28,619 nucleotides of DNA from an uncultured Eubacteriales bacterium (GTDB taxonomy: Bacteria > Bacillota > Clostridia > Christensenellales > CAG-917): NCBI GenBank assembly GCA_900549225.1, contig URNP01000017.1, forward strand, positions 1-28,619, given 5' to 3'. Of this stretch, positions 22,804 to 28,619 are shown piece after piece (within the stretch, counting starts at the first letter, position 1; the number at the start of each line of letters is the position of its first letter). The notes beneath the pieces were generated by a model. That model worked only from the letters and a program-made list of their open reading frames with translations. It ran no database searches and was not told the DNA's origin. The position numbers and the translations under genes were made by a program.

Positions 22804-24057
22804 TCACTCGTCCGAGCCTGTTGCATATCCTTTGTAGTTGTCGTCTTTGTTCCACTCTTTTTGAGTGGTGATTTTTATATTGCCGTCCTTGTCGACCGAC
22901 ACAACGATATTGCCGTTGTTGTCCGTGCGATAGACCGCAATACCGTGTGCTTTTAGGCGATCGAGTGTGGCTTGACGAGGATGATTGAATTTGTTGCCGT
23001 AAACGTTGCAACTGATTATCGCATACTCGAAGGTATATGCGTCCAAAAACGGATTGAGCGTCGAGGTTGCGCTGCCGTGATGTCCCACTTTCAAAACGTC
23101 GCAATCGATTTTGCCGGTGCGCTCGACGACAAGCGGCTCGTTGAGTTCATTGCTATCGCCCGTGAGCATAATACGCCTGCCGTTATATTCCAAAATTCCG
23201 ATGGGAGATATGGCATTTTTGCGTTCTGCACTATTGAGCTTTGTATCGTCGTAATACTCTTGCGTAGGACAATAAAACAGCAGCCTATACGTTGTTTCTT
23301 CGATGATTATGCTGTTTGTGTTTGCGTCGGGATCGACGTTAAGAACGATTTCACAATCAGGCTCGGTGAGCGCGGCGATGAAAAATTCCGCATAAGTTAT
23401 AGTCCCGACAGTGTCTTTGTCGGTGAATCTGCTTGTGTCGAGTGCATCGATTTGATCTTGCAACGCCTTTTTGTCTTTCGAAGTCGTTCCCGGTGCGGCA
23501 AGTACGTTGGGCATAAACAACTTTTCGACCTGATAGCGTTCCAAAAGTTCATCCATAAAATAAACGTGGTCGCTGTCGCAATGCGTGAGCATAAGATACT
23601 CGACGGTCTTGTCTGTGATATATGTGTCAAGATAATCGAAAGTCTTTTTCTCGTACTTTTTATCGTCGTTGTAGTTTGCGCAGTCTATCACCATATCTTT
23701 GCCGTCTGGCAACTGAATATAAATGCAATCGCCTTGTCCGACGTCGAGCATATGCACAAGCAATTCGCCGTCGCCGCCCGTAAGCGGTGAGCCGCCACTG
23801 CCGCCACTGCCGCCGTTGCCGCCGTTGCCACCGCCGTTGTTTGCTCCACCGTCAATTATGGATGCGACGATTTTGTCCCAAGTGTCGGGGAATGCAAAAT
23901 ACACAACCGCCGTGGCGATTGCTATGACAAGCACGATTGCGACAATCGAGATGATAAACGCCTTCGGATTTGCCCTGTACGCCTTTTTCGCCGCCTTTTC
24001 GACGGGTGACGAAGTTTGCTTTTTTGATTTCGTTGATTTTGAAGATTTCTTTGCCAT
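22804..24057 (-). CDS. ComEC-like MBL-fold hydrolase, membrane-anchored
   Basis: A 417-residue protein. A Lys/Ser-rich N-terminus precedes one transmembrane segment (about 33-55). A Gly/Asn-rich linker (about 70-97) follows, then an extracellular metallo-beta-lactamase-fold domain of the ComEC/Rec2 C-terminal type: DVGQGDCIYIQLPDG (105 on), metal motif THCDSDH (158-164), MLTGDSNE and VGHHGSATS. Such stand-alone domains may cleave nucleic acid or other phosphodiesters outside the cell. The start MAKKSSKST has no Shine-Dalgarno sequence, but a promoter puts transcription initiation at its A. Convergent with rpsR; family-2 copy E2 lies just past its stop. Confidence 0.9.
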   Translation of the reverse strand: MAKKSSKSTKSKKQTSSPVEKAAKKAYRANPKAFIISIVAIVLVIAIATAVVYFAFPDTWDKIVASIIDGGANNGGGNGGNGGSGGSGGSPLTGGDGELLVHMLDVGQGDCIYIQLPDGKDMVIDCANYNDDKKYEKKTFDYLDTYITDKTVEYLMLTHCDSDHVYFMDELLERYQVEKLFMPNVLAAPGTTSKDKKALQDQIDALDTSRFTDKDTVGTITYAEFFIAALTEPDCEIVLNVDPDANTNSIIIEETTYRLLFYCPTQEYYDDTKLNSAERKNAISPIGILEYNGRRIMLTGDSNELNEPLVVERTGKIDCDVLKVGHHGSATSTLNPFLDAYTFEYAIISCNVYGNKFNHPRQATLDRLKAHGIAVYRTDNNGNIVVSVDKDGNIKITTQKEWNKDDNYKGYATGSDE

Positions 24058-24063
24058 ACTGCC

Positions 24064-24092
24064 ATTATATAAAAAACGATGCAAATTTGCAA
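24064..24092 (-). promoter_or_regulatory. Sigma-A promoter of the MBL-fold gene, implying a leaderless start
   Basis: On the minus strand TTGCAA (24087-24092), 17 bases, TATAAT (24064-24069). Six bases (ggcagt) separate the -10 from the ATG at 24057, so the expected +1 is the A of the start codon. Confidence 0.75.
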
Positions 24093-24190
24093 TCGCCAAA
24101 TACGTGCCCGGGCAAAAATTAAGATTGTGTAAATAATATGGCAAAAGAACAAAGATTTCGGTGCAATAGGCTGTTTTTCAATATTTTCGT

Positions 24191-24219
24191 TTTACAAGGC
24201 AGAGTTTTGAGTATATAAT
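24191..24219 (+). promoter_or_regulatory. Sigma-A promoter of proS
   Basis: TTTACA (24191-24196), 17 bases, TATAAT (24214-24219). A second overlapping option is TTGAGT with TATATT 17 bases later. The leader of about 50 bases is AT-rich and shows no T-box. Confidence 0.75.
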
Positions 24220-24274
24220 ATCAACACAGTATATTGTTATATATATTATATCCTAATATGGATTGAGGCAGACT

Positions 24275-25714
24275 ATGGCAAAAGAAAAAGAACAATTCGT
24301 CAAAGAAATCACGGATATGAACGTGAATTTCCCGCAATGGTACACCGACGTGGTGCTCAAAACCGAACTCGTCGACTACGGCCCTGTAAAAGGCACGATG
24401 GTTATCCGTCCTTACGGGTACGAGATTTGGGAAAATATTCAACACGAGATGGACGCGCGTTTCAAGGCAACGGGTCACAAGAATGCATACTTCCCTCTTT
24501 TCATTCCGTACAGTTTTCTCGTCAAAGAGGCTGATCACGTTGAGGGATTCGCGCCCGAAGTCGCTCTCGTCACGCATATCGGCAATACGCCGCTCGAGGA
24601 GCAGCTCGTCGTACGCCCGACGTCCGAAACCATCATCTGCTCCATGTACGCAAAGTGGGTCAAGAGTTATCGCGATTTGCCCGTACTAATCAATCAATGG
24701 GCAAACGTCGTGCGTTGGGAAAAGACCACTCGTCCCTTCCTCCGCACGAGCGAATTCCTCTGGCAAGAAGGTCACACCCTTCACCAAACCGAACAAGAGG
24801 CAAGAGAAGAAACCCTCAAAATGCTCGAAGTGTACCGTGAATTTATGCAAAACGTGCTTGCAATCGACGTTTTGGTGGGTCAAAAAACCGAAAAAGAAAA
24901 ATTTGCGGGTGCAGTCGACACCTACACGATGGAAGCAATGATGCTCGACGGCAAAGCGTTGCAATCGGGCACTTCTCACTATCTCGGACAAAACTTCTCT
25001 TCCGCATTTGAAATCAAATATCTCGACAAAGACGGTCAACTCAAAAACCCCTATCAAACGAGTTGGGGCACTTCCACCCGTCTTATCGGCGCACTCATCA
25101 TGGCGCACGGCGACCAACGCGGTCTCAAACTTCCCCCGAAAGTCGCGCCGTACCAAGTCGTTGTTGTTCCCGTCGCCGCGCACAAGGAAGGCGTCACCGA
25201 AAAGGCACAGGAAGTCGCAACCACTCTCCGCAACGCAGGCGTGAGAGTTATGCTCGACGACAGAGATCAATCTCCGGGCTGGAAATTCAACGAGTGGGAA
25301 ATGAAAGGCGTTCCCGTGCGTCTTGAAATCGGCCCTCGCGACATAGAGAACGGTCAGGTCATGATCGCGCGCAGAGATACTCACGACAAATTTGCGCTCG
25401 CAATCGACTCGCTTACGCATGAGATCCCTGCCCTTCTTGACGACATTCAACAAAATATGTTCAAGCAATCGCACGAACTATTGCACTCGCATATCGTGAC
25501 GTGCCACACTTTGGATGAAATGAAAGAAGCGCTCGACAACCACAACTTCGTAAAAACGATGTGGTGCGGCGATCGTTGCTGCGAAGACAAAATCAAAGAA
25601 AAGTTTGCGGCAACGTCACGTTGTATGCCGTTTGACCAAACGCCCGTCGGCGACGTATGCCCCGTGTGCGGGAAGCCTGCGTCGAAGGTTATTTATTACG
25701 CTCGCGCCTATTAA
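24275..25714 (+). CDS. proS: Proline--tRNA ligase, archaeal/eukaryotic type
   Basis: Charges tRNA-Pro. The 479-residue enzyme lacks the insertion (editing) domain of the long bacterial type (about 570 residues). It has class II motif 2 (RPFLRTSEFLWQEGHT), motif 3 (SWGTSTRLIGALIMAHGD) and an anticodon-binding domain (YQVVVVPVAAHKEG). A C-terminal zinc-like domain (CGDRCCEDKI; CPVCGK) follows, and the protein ends YYARAY, a tail with the conserved Tyr. This 'ProS type 3' occurs in many Clostridia. The start is the ATG with GAGG six bases upstream rather than the in-frame TTG overlapping it. Repeat copy D begins six bases after the stop. Confidence 0.97.
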   Translation: MAKEKEQFVKEITDMNVNFPQWYTDVVLKTELVDYGPVKGTMVIRPYGYEIWENIQHEMDARFKATGHKNAYFPLFIPYSFLVKEADHVEGFAPEVALVTHIGNTPLEEQLVVRPTSETIICSMYAKWVKSYRDLPVLINQWANVVRWEKTTRPFLRTSEFLWQEGHTLHQTEQEAREETLKMLEVYREFMQNVLAIDVLVGQKTEKEKFAGAVDTYTMEAMMLDGKALQSGTSHYLGQNFSSAFEIKYLDKDGQLKNPYQTSWGTSTRLIGALIMAHGDQRGLKLPPKVAPYQVVVVPVAAHKEGVTEKAQEVATTLRNAGVRVMLDDRDQSPGWKFNEWEMKGVPVRLEIGPRDIENGQVMIARRDTHDKFALAIDSLTHEIPALLDDIQQNMFKQSHELLHSHIVTCHTLDEMKEALDNHNFVKTMWCGDRCCEDKIKEKFAATSRCMPFDQTPVGDVCPVCGKPASKVIYYARAY

Positions 25715-25719
25715 GAACG

Positions 25720-25828
25720 CGCTATTTGGCGAACAACTTCGTCAGAGCCGTTTTTACAAACAGTCACGTACGATAAGTACGCTCCTGCCTGTAAAAACGG
25801 CTCTTTCTTGTTCTTCATCCAAATAACG
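25720..25828 (+). repeat. Family-1 3'-end hairpin element, copy D, after proS
   Basis: The clearest copy. The outer stem pairs TATTTGG (25723-25729) with CCAAATA (25819-25825). A second block pairs GAACAA with TTGTTC. The inner stem is a perfect 15 bp, AGAGCCGTTTTTACA (25744-25758) with its complement (25790-25804). The apex is CGTAC-gataa-GTACG (25767-25781). The tail after the inner stem is TTTCTTGTTCTTCATC. Orientation is the same as proS. Confidence 0.85.
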
Positions 25829-25920
25829 AGTTTTTACAATTCTCATTACGCGGCGATTTTACGCCTCTCTTTTATACTATTACTACCTTATAAAAACACT
25901 TTCAATTCCATATAAAAAAC

Positions 25921-25947
25921 AAAAGGTACTCCTTCGAGTGCCTTTTG
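25921..25947 (+). terminator. Intrinsic terminator downstream of proS
   Basis: AAAAGGTACTC-cttc-GAGTGCCTTTT. It follows about 200 bases after proS, beyond repeat copy D. 25829-25920 shows no gene. Confidence 0.75.
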
Positions 25948-25988
25948 CGAGCCAAACCGTCGAGGTCGCAATAGCCGGTTTTGCAATC

Positions 25989-26016
25989 AAAAAACGCACC
26001 GAAGTGCGTTTTTCTT
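25989..26016. terminator. Terminator between proS and the acidic zinc-ribbon gene
   Basis: ACGCAC-cgaa-GTGCGT (25994-26009) flanked by A and T tracts, so it can work both ways. It is the probable end for the minus-strand gene stopping at 26064. A further AAACCG/CGGTTT hairpin (25954-25981) lies just before it. Confidence 0.75.
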
Positions 26017-26063
26017 TTTTTGTGTTTTAACAACGATTGATTGTGCGGTGATCCAAAGAGAAA

Positions 26064-26552
26064 TCAGTCCTTGTCGTCGAAATCGTCTTCGTCGTCCTCG
26101 TCCTCTTCTTCCTCGTCGTCATCGTCGTCGGCGTAATCGTAGATATCGCCAAGATCGTCGTCGAAATCGTCAGGGCATTGTTCTTCCTCGTCGTCCTCGA
26201 ACTCCTCTTCTTCGTCCTCTTGAAGTTGATTGAGCGAAACCTCGTTTTCGTCGTCGGGTACGATAGGCTCGTCGTCTTCGACAAACTCTTGCCAATCGTC
26301 ATCGTCGTCGAGTTTGCTTTGCGCCGAATTTGATTGCTCTTCACGGCACGCTGCGCAGATATCTTCGCCGGGTTCGAGATAATTGACCTTGCAAACGGGG
26401 CAGATTCTCTCCTCTTCGTCTATATCGTCGTCGTCTTCCAAAAGGCAGATTTTGCTTGCTTTGCCGAGTTCCGCCTTGCACACTTCACACAACTCTTCCT
26501 CAACGGGAATCCAGTTCAATTCACAGCGCGGACATTTCTTATATTTTCCCAT
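26064..26552 (-). CDS. Double zinc-ribbon protein with long acidic tail
   Basis: Function not recognised. The 162-residue protein opens with two four-Cys zinc-binding units: Cys7/10/22/25 (CPRC...CEVC) and Cys51/54/66/69 (CPVC...CAAC). From about residue 80 to the end it is almost all Asp and Glu (long D/E runs) and must be disordered and strongly negative. Such tails often mimic nucleic acid or bind basic proteins. The start is the ATG with GAGG upstream. An ATG nine codons earlier lies upstream of the predicted transcription start, so it is excluded. Divergent from spo0A. Confidence 0.8.
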   Translation of the reverse strand: MGKYKKCPRCELNWIPVEEELCEVCKAELGKASKICLLEDDDDIDEEERICPVCKVNYLEPGEDICAACREEQSNSAQSKLDDDDDWQEFVEDDEPIVPDDENEVSLNQLQEDEEEEFEDDEEEQCPDDFDDDLGDIYDYADDDDDEEEEDEDDEDDFDDKD

Positions 26553-26581
26553 AACAACCTCATTTAGGTTTTGATTCATAT

Positions 26582-26610
26582 ATTATATTGATAAGATATG
26601 ATTATGTAAA
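26582..26610 (-). promoter_or_regulatory. Sigma-A promoter of the acidic zinc-ribbon gene
   Basis: On the minus strand TTTACA (complement at 26605-26610), 17 bases, TATAAT (26582-26587). Expected +1 near 26575, which lies inside the upstream candidate ORF and so decides for the start at 26552. Confidence 0.85.
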
Positions 26611-26668
26611 CTATATTTTCATTTTTTATAAAAATTTTTTGCGAGGGGCATTATGTAGTGTTCTCGAA

Positions 26669-26826
26669 TTTTTCGTCAACCATATATGGTGCATTGAAAA
26701 ATTGGTGAAATAAAATGTTGAAAAGACGACAAATTGCGAGTAAAATGTGCATTGTTAAACCTAATACAACAATTATTTGTGAAATCCCGACCGAATAAAC
26801 AAATATGTGCAATCATCGACAAAAAA
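26669..26826 (-). promoter_or_regulatory. Three candidate Spo0A boxes upstream of spo0A
   Basis: On the minus strand three sites resemble the 0A box (TTTGTCGAA): GTTGACGAAAAA (26669-26680), ATTTGTCGTC (26725-26734) and TTTTTTGTCGAT (26815-26826). Each has one or two mismatches. They fit known Spo0A autoregulation in Bacillus. A TATAAT lies at about 26864-26869 with a T-rich -35 region; a sigma-H promoter was not recognised. Confidence 0.45.
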
Positions 26827-26908
26827 TCGTGAAATATGCGTTTTTTTGTCCACGAACGAATTTTATAATAAGTTTATCAGAATAAAAATCTGCATATGGA
26901 GGAAAATT

Positions 26909-27655
26909 ATGAACAAAACTATTGTAATTGCCGACGACAATGCGGCATTATGCTCGGGCATTCGCGAATTTATCAACGCACAAGACGGATTTGAAGTTGT
27001 CGGAGTGGCCGCCAACGGCAACGAGGCTCTTCGCCTCATCGACTTGTACAAACCCGATTTTGTGGTTCTTGATATCGTGATGCCCGAATTGGACGGGTTC
27101 GGCGTGCTCGGAGCAATGGAAAACAAATCTTCTATCGTCATAATGATGTCCCAACTCGCAAGCGATGGCTTTGTGCAAAAAGCAATGCAATACGGTGCAA
27201 ACTACTTTCTGGCAAAACCCTTTGACTACAACACTCTATTGAAAGTAATGAGCGATTTTTCATCTCCACGCCCCGTCCAACGCTCGCAAGTCAACGTGCG
27301 CAAAAACAAAACTTTGGACGAGCGCATCGCAAACCTTTTCATTTCCGTCGGCATACCGGCACATATCAAAGGTTATCAATTCCTGCGTGAAGCCATCAAA
27401 ATGACCATCGAAACGCCGGAAATCATCAATTCTATCACCAAACAACTCTACCCCGGCATCGCCGCAAGATATCAGACCTCTGCCTCGAAAGTCGAGCGAG
27501 CGATACGCCATGCAATCGAAGTTGCTTGGAACAGAGGCAAAATCGAGAACATCAACAACGTTTTCGGCATCAAAATCTACGCACCCAACGAAAAGCCCAC
27601 CAACGGCGAATTTATCGCTCTCGTGGCAGACAAACTGCTTCTCGAGTGTGCGTGA
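26909..27655 (+). CDS. spo0A: Sporulation response regulator Spo0A
   Basis: Master regulator of sporulation entry, 248 residues. The receiver domain (about 1-120) has the acidic pocket Asp9/Asp10, phospho-acceptor Asp55 (VVLDIVMPELDG), Ser81 and Lys103 (LAKPFD). After a short linker comes the Spo0A_C domain (about 138-248) with the DNA-recognition helix SASKVERAIRHAIEVAW (191-207) and the promoter-contacting region NRGKIENINNVFG. GGAGG precedes the ATG. It is slightly shorter than B. subtilis Spo0A (267) because of the linker. The usual clostridial upstream neighbour spoIVB is not here. Confidence 0.97.
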   Translation: MNKTIVIADDNAALCSGIREFINAQDGFEVVGVAANGNEALRLIDLYKPDFVVLDIVMPELDGFGVLGAMENKSSIVIMMSQLASDGFVQKAMQYGANYFLAKPFDYNTLLKVMSDFSSPRPVQRSQVNVRKNKTLDERIANLFISVGIPAHIKGYQFLREAIKMTIETPEIINSITKQLYPGIAARYQTSASKVERAIRHAIEVAWNRGKIENINNVFGIKIYAPNEKPTNGEFIALVADKLLLECA

Positions 27656-27724
27656 GCAAAAATCGTCGCAAAGACAACGCACGTTTTTGCGCATTGCCAA
27701 AAGCCTCGCTCGATTTATTGCTTT

Positions 27725-27860
27725 GCTGCCGCGCAGAGAATCTTTGCTATCAAAATAAGACAGACAAAAACTCACGTCGCAATTTCGCGAGATTATCTGT
27801 TTGGCAGGGGCGTGCTTGGCACGCAAGCGGAAAAGTCCGATCCTTCCGTAGCGAAACGGA
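27725..27860 (+). repeat. Family-2 structured repeat, copy E3, after spo0A
   Basis: CCGCGCAGAGAATC, GCTATCAAAATAAGACAGACAAAAA, CAATTTCGCGAGATTATCTG, and a closing GCGTGC-ttg-GCACGC hairpin followed by GGAAAAGTCCG. It begins about 70 bases after the spo0A stop in the same orientation. 27656-27724 shows only a weak GCAAAAA/TTTTTGC pairing. Confidence 0.75.
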
Positions 27861-27930
27861 CAAAAAATAATTTGCCTATTTTCTTTGTGCGAAATTTTCT
27901 CGCGCAAAGATATTCCCTCTCTTACCCAAC

Positions 27931-27972
27931 GAAAAGGGAAAAGCGACGCACTGCGCCGCTTTTTCCCTTTAT
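27931..27972 (+). terminator. Strong hairpin terminator downstream of spo0A
   Basis: AAAGGGAAAAGCG and CGCTTTTTCCCTTT (one bulge) pair around acgcactgcgc. It lies 280 bases beyond spo0A and just before the transporter remnant. Confidence 0.65.
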
Positions 27973-28023
27973 TCCTATGCTTTTCAAAACGTTTTTCATT
28001 GCGGTTTGGTCGGAGGATTCTGT

Positions 28024-28374
28024 CCTCCCGAGCCGCCTTGTCCGCATCGCTAGCCCGCGTGCTTGCAAGCATATTCGTCAGTTACGACCAGAATCTGCTC
28101 GATATGACCACCACGGCAATGCGCATATACTCGATCTCGTTTATATTTATGGGCGTGAACATATTCCTCGTTCTTCACCGCCCTCAACAACGGGCTCATC
28201 TCTGCAATCGTATCGTTTGCAAGAACGCTCGTGTTTCAAATCGGTGCGGTTATGCTTCTTCCGATGGCGTTCGGACTCAACGGAATTTGGGACGCCATCA
28301 TCGTTGCAGAAGGAATGGCGTTTGTGCTTGACGCAATCTTCCTTATAACCAACAAGAAGAAGTATCAATACTAA
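28024..28374 (+). pseudogene. C-terminal remnant of a MATE-family transporter, frameshifted
   Basis: Only the last quarter of a roughly 450-residue MATE (DinF/NorM-like) efflux protein remains. One frame gives VLASIFVSYDQNLLDM and TAMRIYSISFIFMGVNIF. At about 28170-28175 the homology moves to another frame: FTALNNGLISAIVSFARTLVFQ, then LLPMAFGLNGIWDAIIVAEG and a final KKKYQY stop at 28374. The break falls in the conserved NIF...FFTALNNG loop, where a few bases are missing. No start codon or ribosome site is left, so it is dead. Family assignment is from motif memory. Confidence 0.85.
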
Positions 28375-28390
28375 ATTTCACAATATCGAA

Positions 28391-28416
28391 AAAGCGCTCT
28401 TCAAGAGTGCTTTTGG
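28391..28416 (+). terminator. Terminator hairpin after the transporter remnant
   Basis: AAAAAGCGCTCTT-ca-AGAGTGCTTTT, 17 bases after the pseudogene stop. Its 3' half is also the start of the tandem repeat that follows. Confidence 0.75.
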
Positions 28417-28619
28417 TTGGATTGAGTGGACTCGTTTAATAGCGAAGTGCTCAAATAAGCATTTGCAAAAACGAAGCGTCAGCACCGAAAGGTGGTTCGA
28501 GCGACGCAGGAGCATGCGTGGCAACACGCATAAGGACACGAGAGAAAAGAAAAAGCACTCGAATGAGTGCTTTTGGTTGGATTGAGTGGACTCGTTTAAT
28601 AGCGAAGTGCTCAAATAAG
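28405..28619 (+). repeat. 160-bp tandem repeat, running off the window
   Basis: A 55-bp stretch starting GAGTGCTTTTGGTTGG is identical at 28405-28459 and 28565-28619, a period of 160. Each is preceded by a terminator-like hairpin (the second is AAAAGCACTC-gaat-GAGTGCTTTT). The spacer contains an ATGCGTG-gcaa-CACGCAT palindrome (28514-28531) and no gene. The second copy reaches the last base, so more units may follow. Confidence 0.85.

Noticed and set aside
22420..22860. Possible CRISPR array
   Set aside because: The two units are about 140 bp at a 220-bp period with internal hairpins, and there are no short regular repeats with unique spacers and no cas genes.
22557..22956. Overlapping short frames between rpsR and the MBL-fold gene
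   Set aside because: They translate family-2 repeats in several frames; similar peptides recur because the DNA repeats, not because of protein selection.
2019..24275. In-frame TTG starts upstream of the ATGs of lysS, the S8 protease, rpsR and proS
   Set aside because: For the S8 protease, rpsR and proS a Shine-Dalgarno sequence lies between or overlaps the TTG, placing initiation at the ATG. For lysS the ATG fits family length.
27812..28348. 178-codon plus-strand frame over the transporter remnant
   Set aside because: Wrong frame relative to the MATE homology, which is split over the other two plus frames.

Overview
The window looks like a chromosome segment of an uncultured, endospore-forming Clostridia (Bacillota). 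The reasons are intact sporulation and germination genes (spo0A, a sigH-like sigma gene, spoIIR, yabP, yabQ, sleB, ypeB), a Firmicutes-type rpsF-ssb-rpsR operon, an mrnC-rlmB-sigH cluster and textbook TTGACA-17-TATAAT promoters. The genus cannot be named from sequence alone. I see no tRNA, rRNA, CRISPR array, prophage or complete insertion sequence.

Layout: 1-530 is non-coding and repeat-rich. It ends in two stacked hairpin elements that run into the lysS stop codon. 517-3533 (minus) is an operon of an AmaP-like membrane protein, greA and lysS, with a clear promoter. 3672-5690 (minus) holds a subtilisin-family lipoprotein that is AT-rich in its core. 5702-9732 (minus) is an acyltransferase - compact alaS - PHP phosphatase operon. 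9762-11850 (plus) has yabP-yabQ, an unknown small gene and a zinc-ribbon membrane protein. 11850-14416 (minus) has repeat elements and the sleB-ypeB germination operon, divergent from spoIIR at 14503. 15108-18070 holds an unknown helical protein and a large transglutaminase-like lipoprotein. 18087-20001 is the mrnC-rlmB-sigH cluster. 20014-22456 has a lipoprotein and the rpsF-ssb-rpsR operon. 22457-26016 has dispersed repeats, a ComEC-like metallo-beta-lactamase-fold protein and an archaeal/eukaryotic-type proS. 26064-27655 has an acidic zinc-ribbon protein and divergent spo0A. 27656-28619 has repeats, a decayed MATE transporter and a 160-bp tandem repeat that continues past the window.

Together the genes cover sporulation entry (Spo0A, SigH), forespore-to-mother-cell signalling (SpoIIR under an apparent sigma-F promoter), cortex formation (YabP/YabQ) and cortex breakdown at germination (SleB/YpeB), mixed with translation housekeeping.

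Two patterns stand out. (1) Two families of structured non-coding repeats sit directly 3' of genes, mostly in the same orientation as the gene. Family 1 (four copies) has a conserved CGTAC/GTACG apical hairpin and a conserved pyrimidine-rich tail. In two places its outer stem includes the stop codon of the gene. (2) Three genes without a Shine-Dalgarno sequence (spoIIR, mrnC and the MBL-fold gene) have promoters placed so that transcription should begin at or next to the start codon, which implies leaderless mRNAs.
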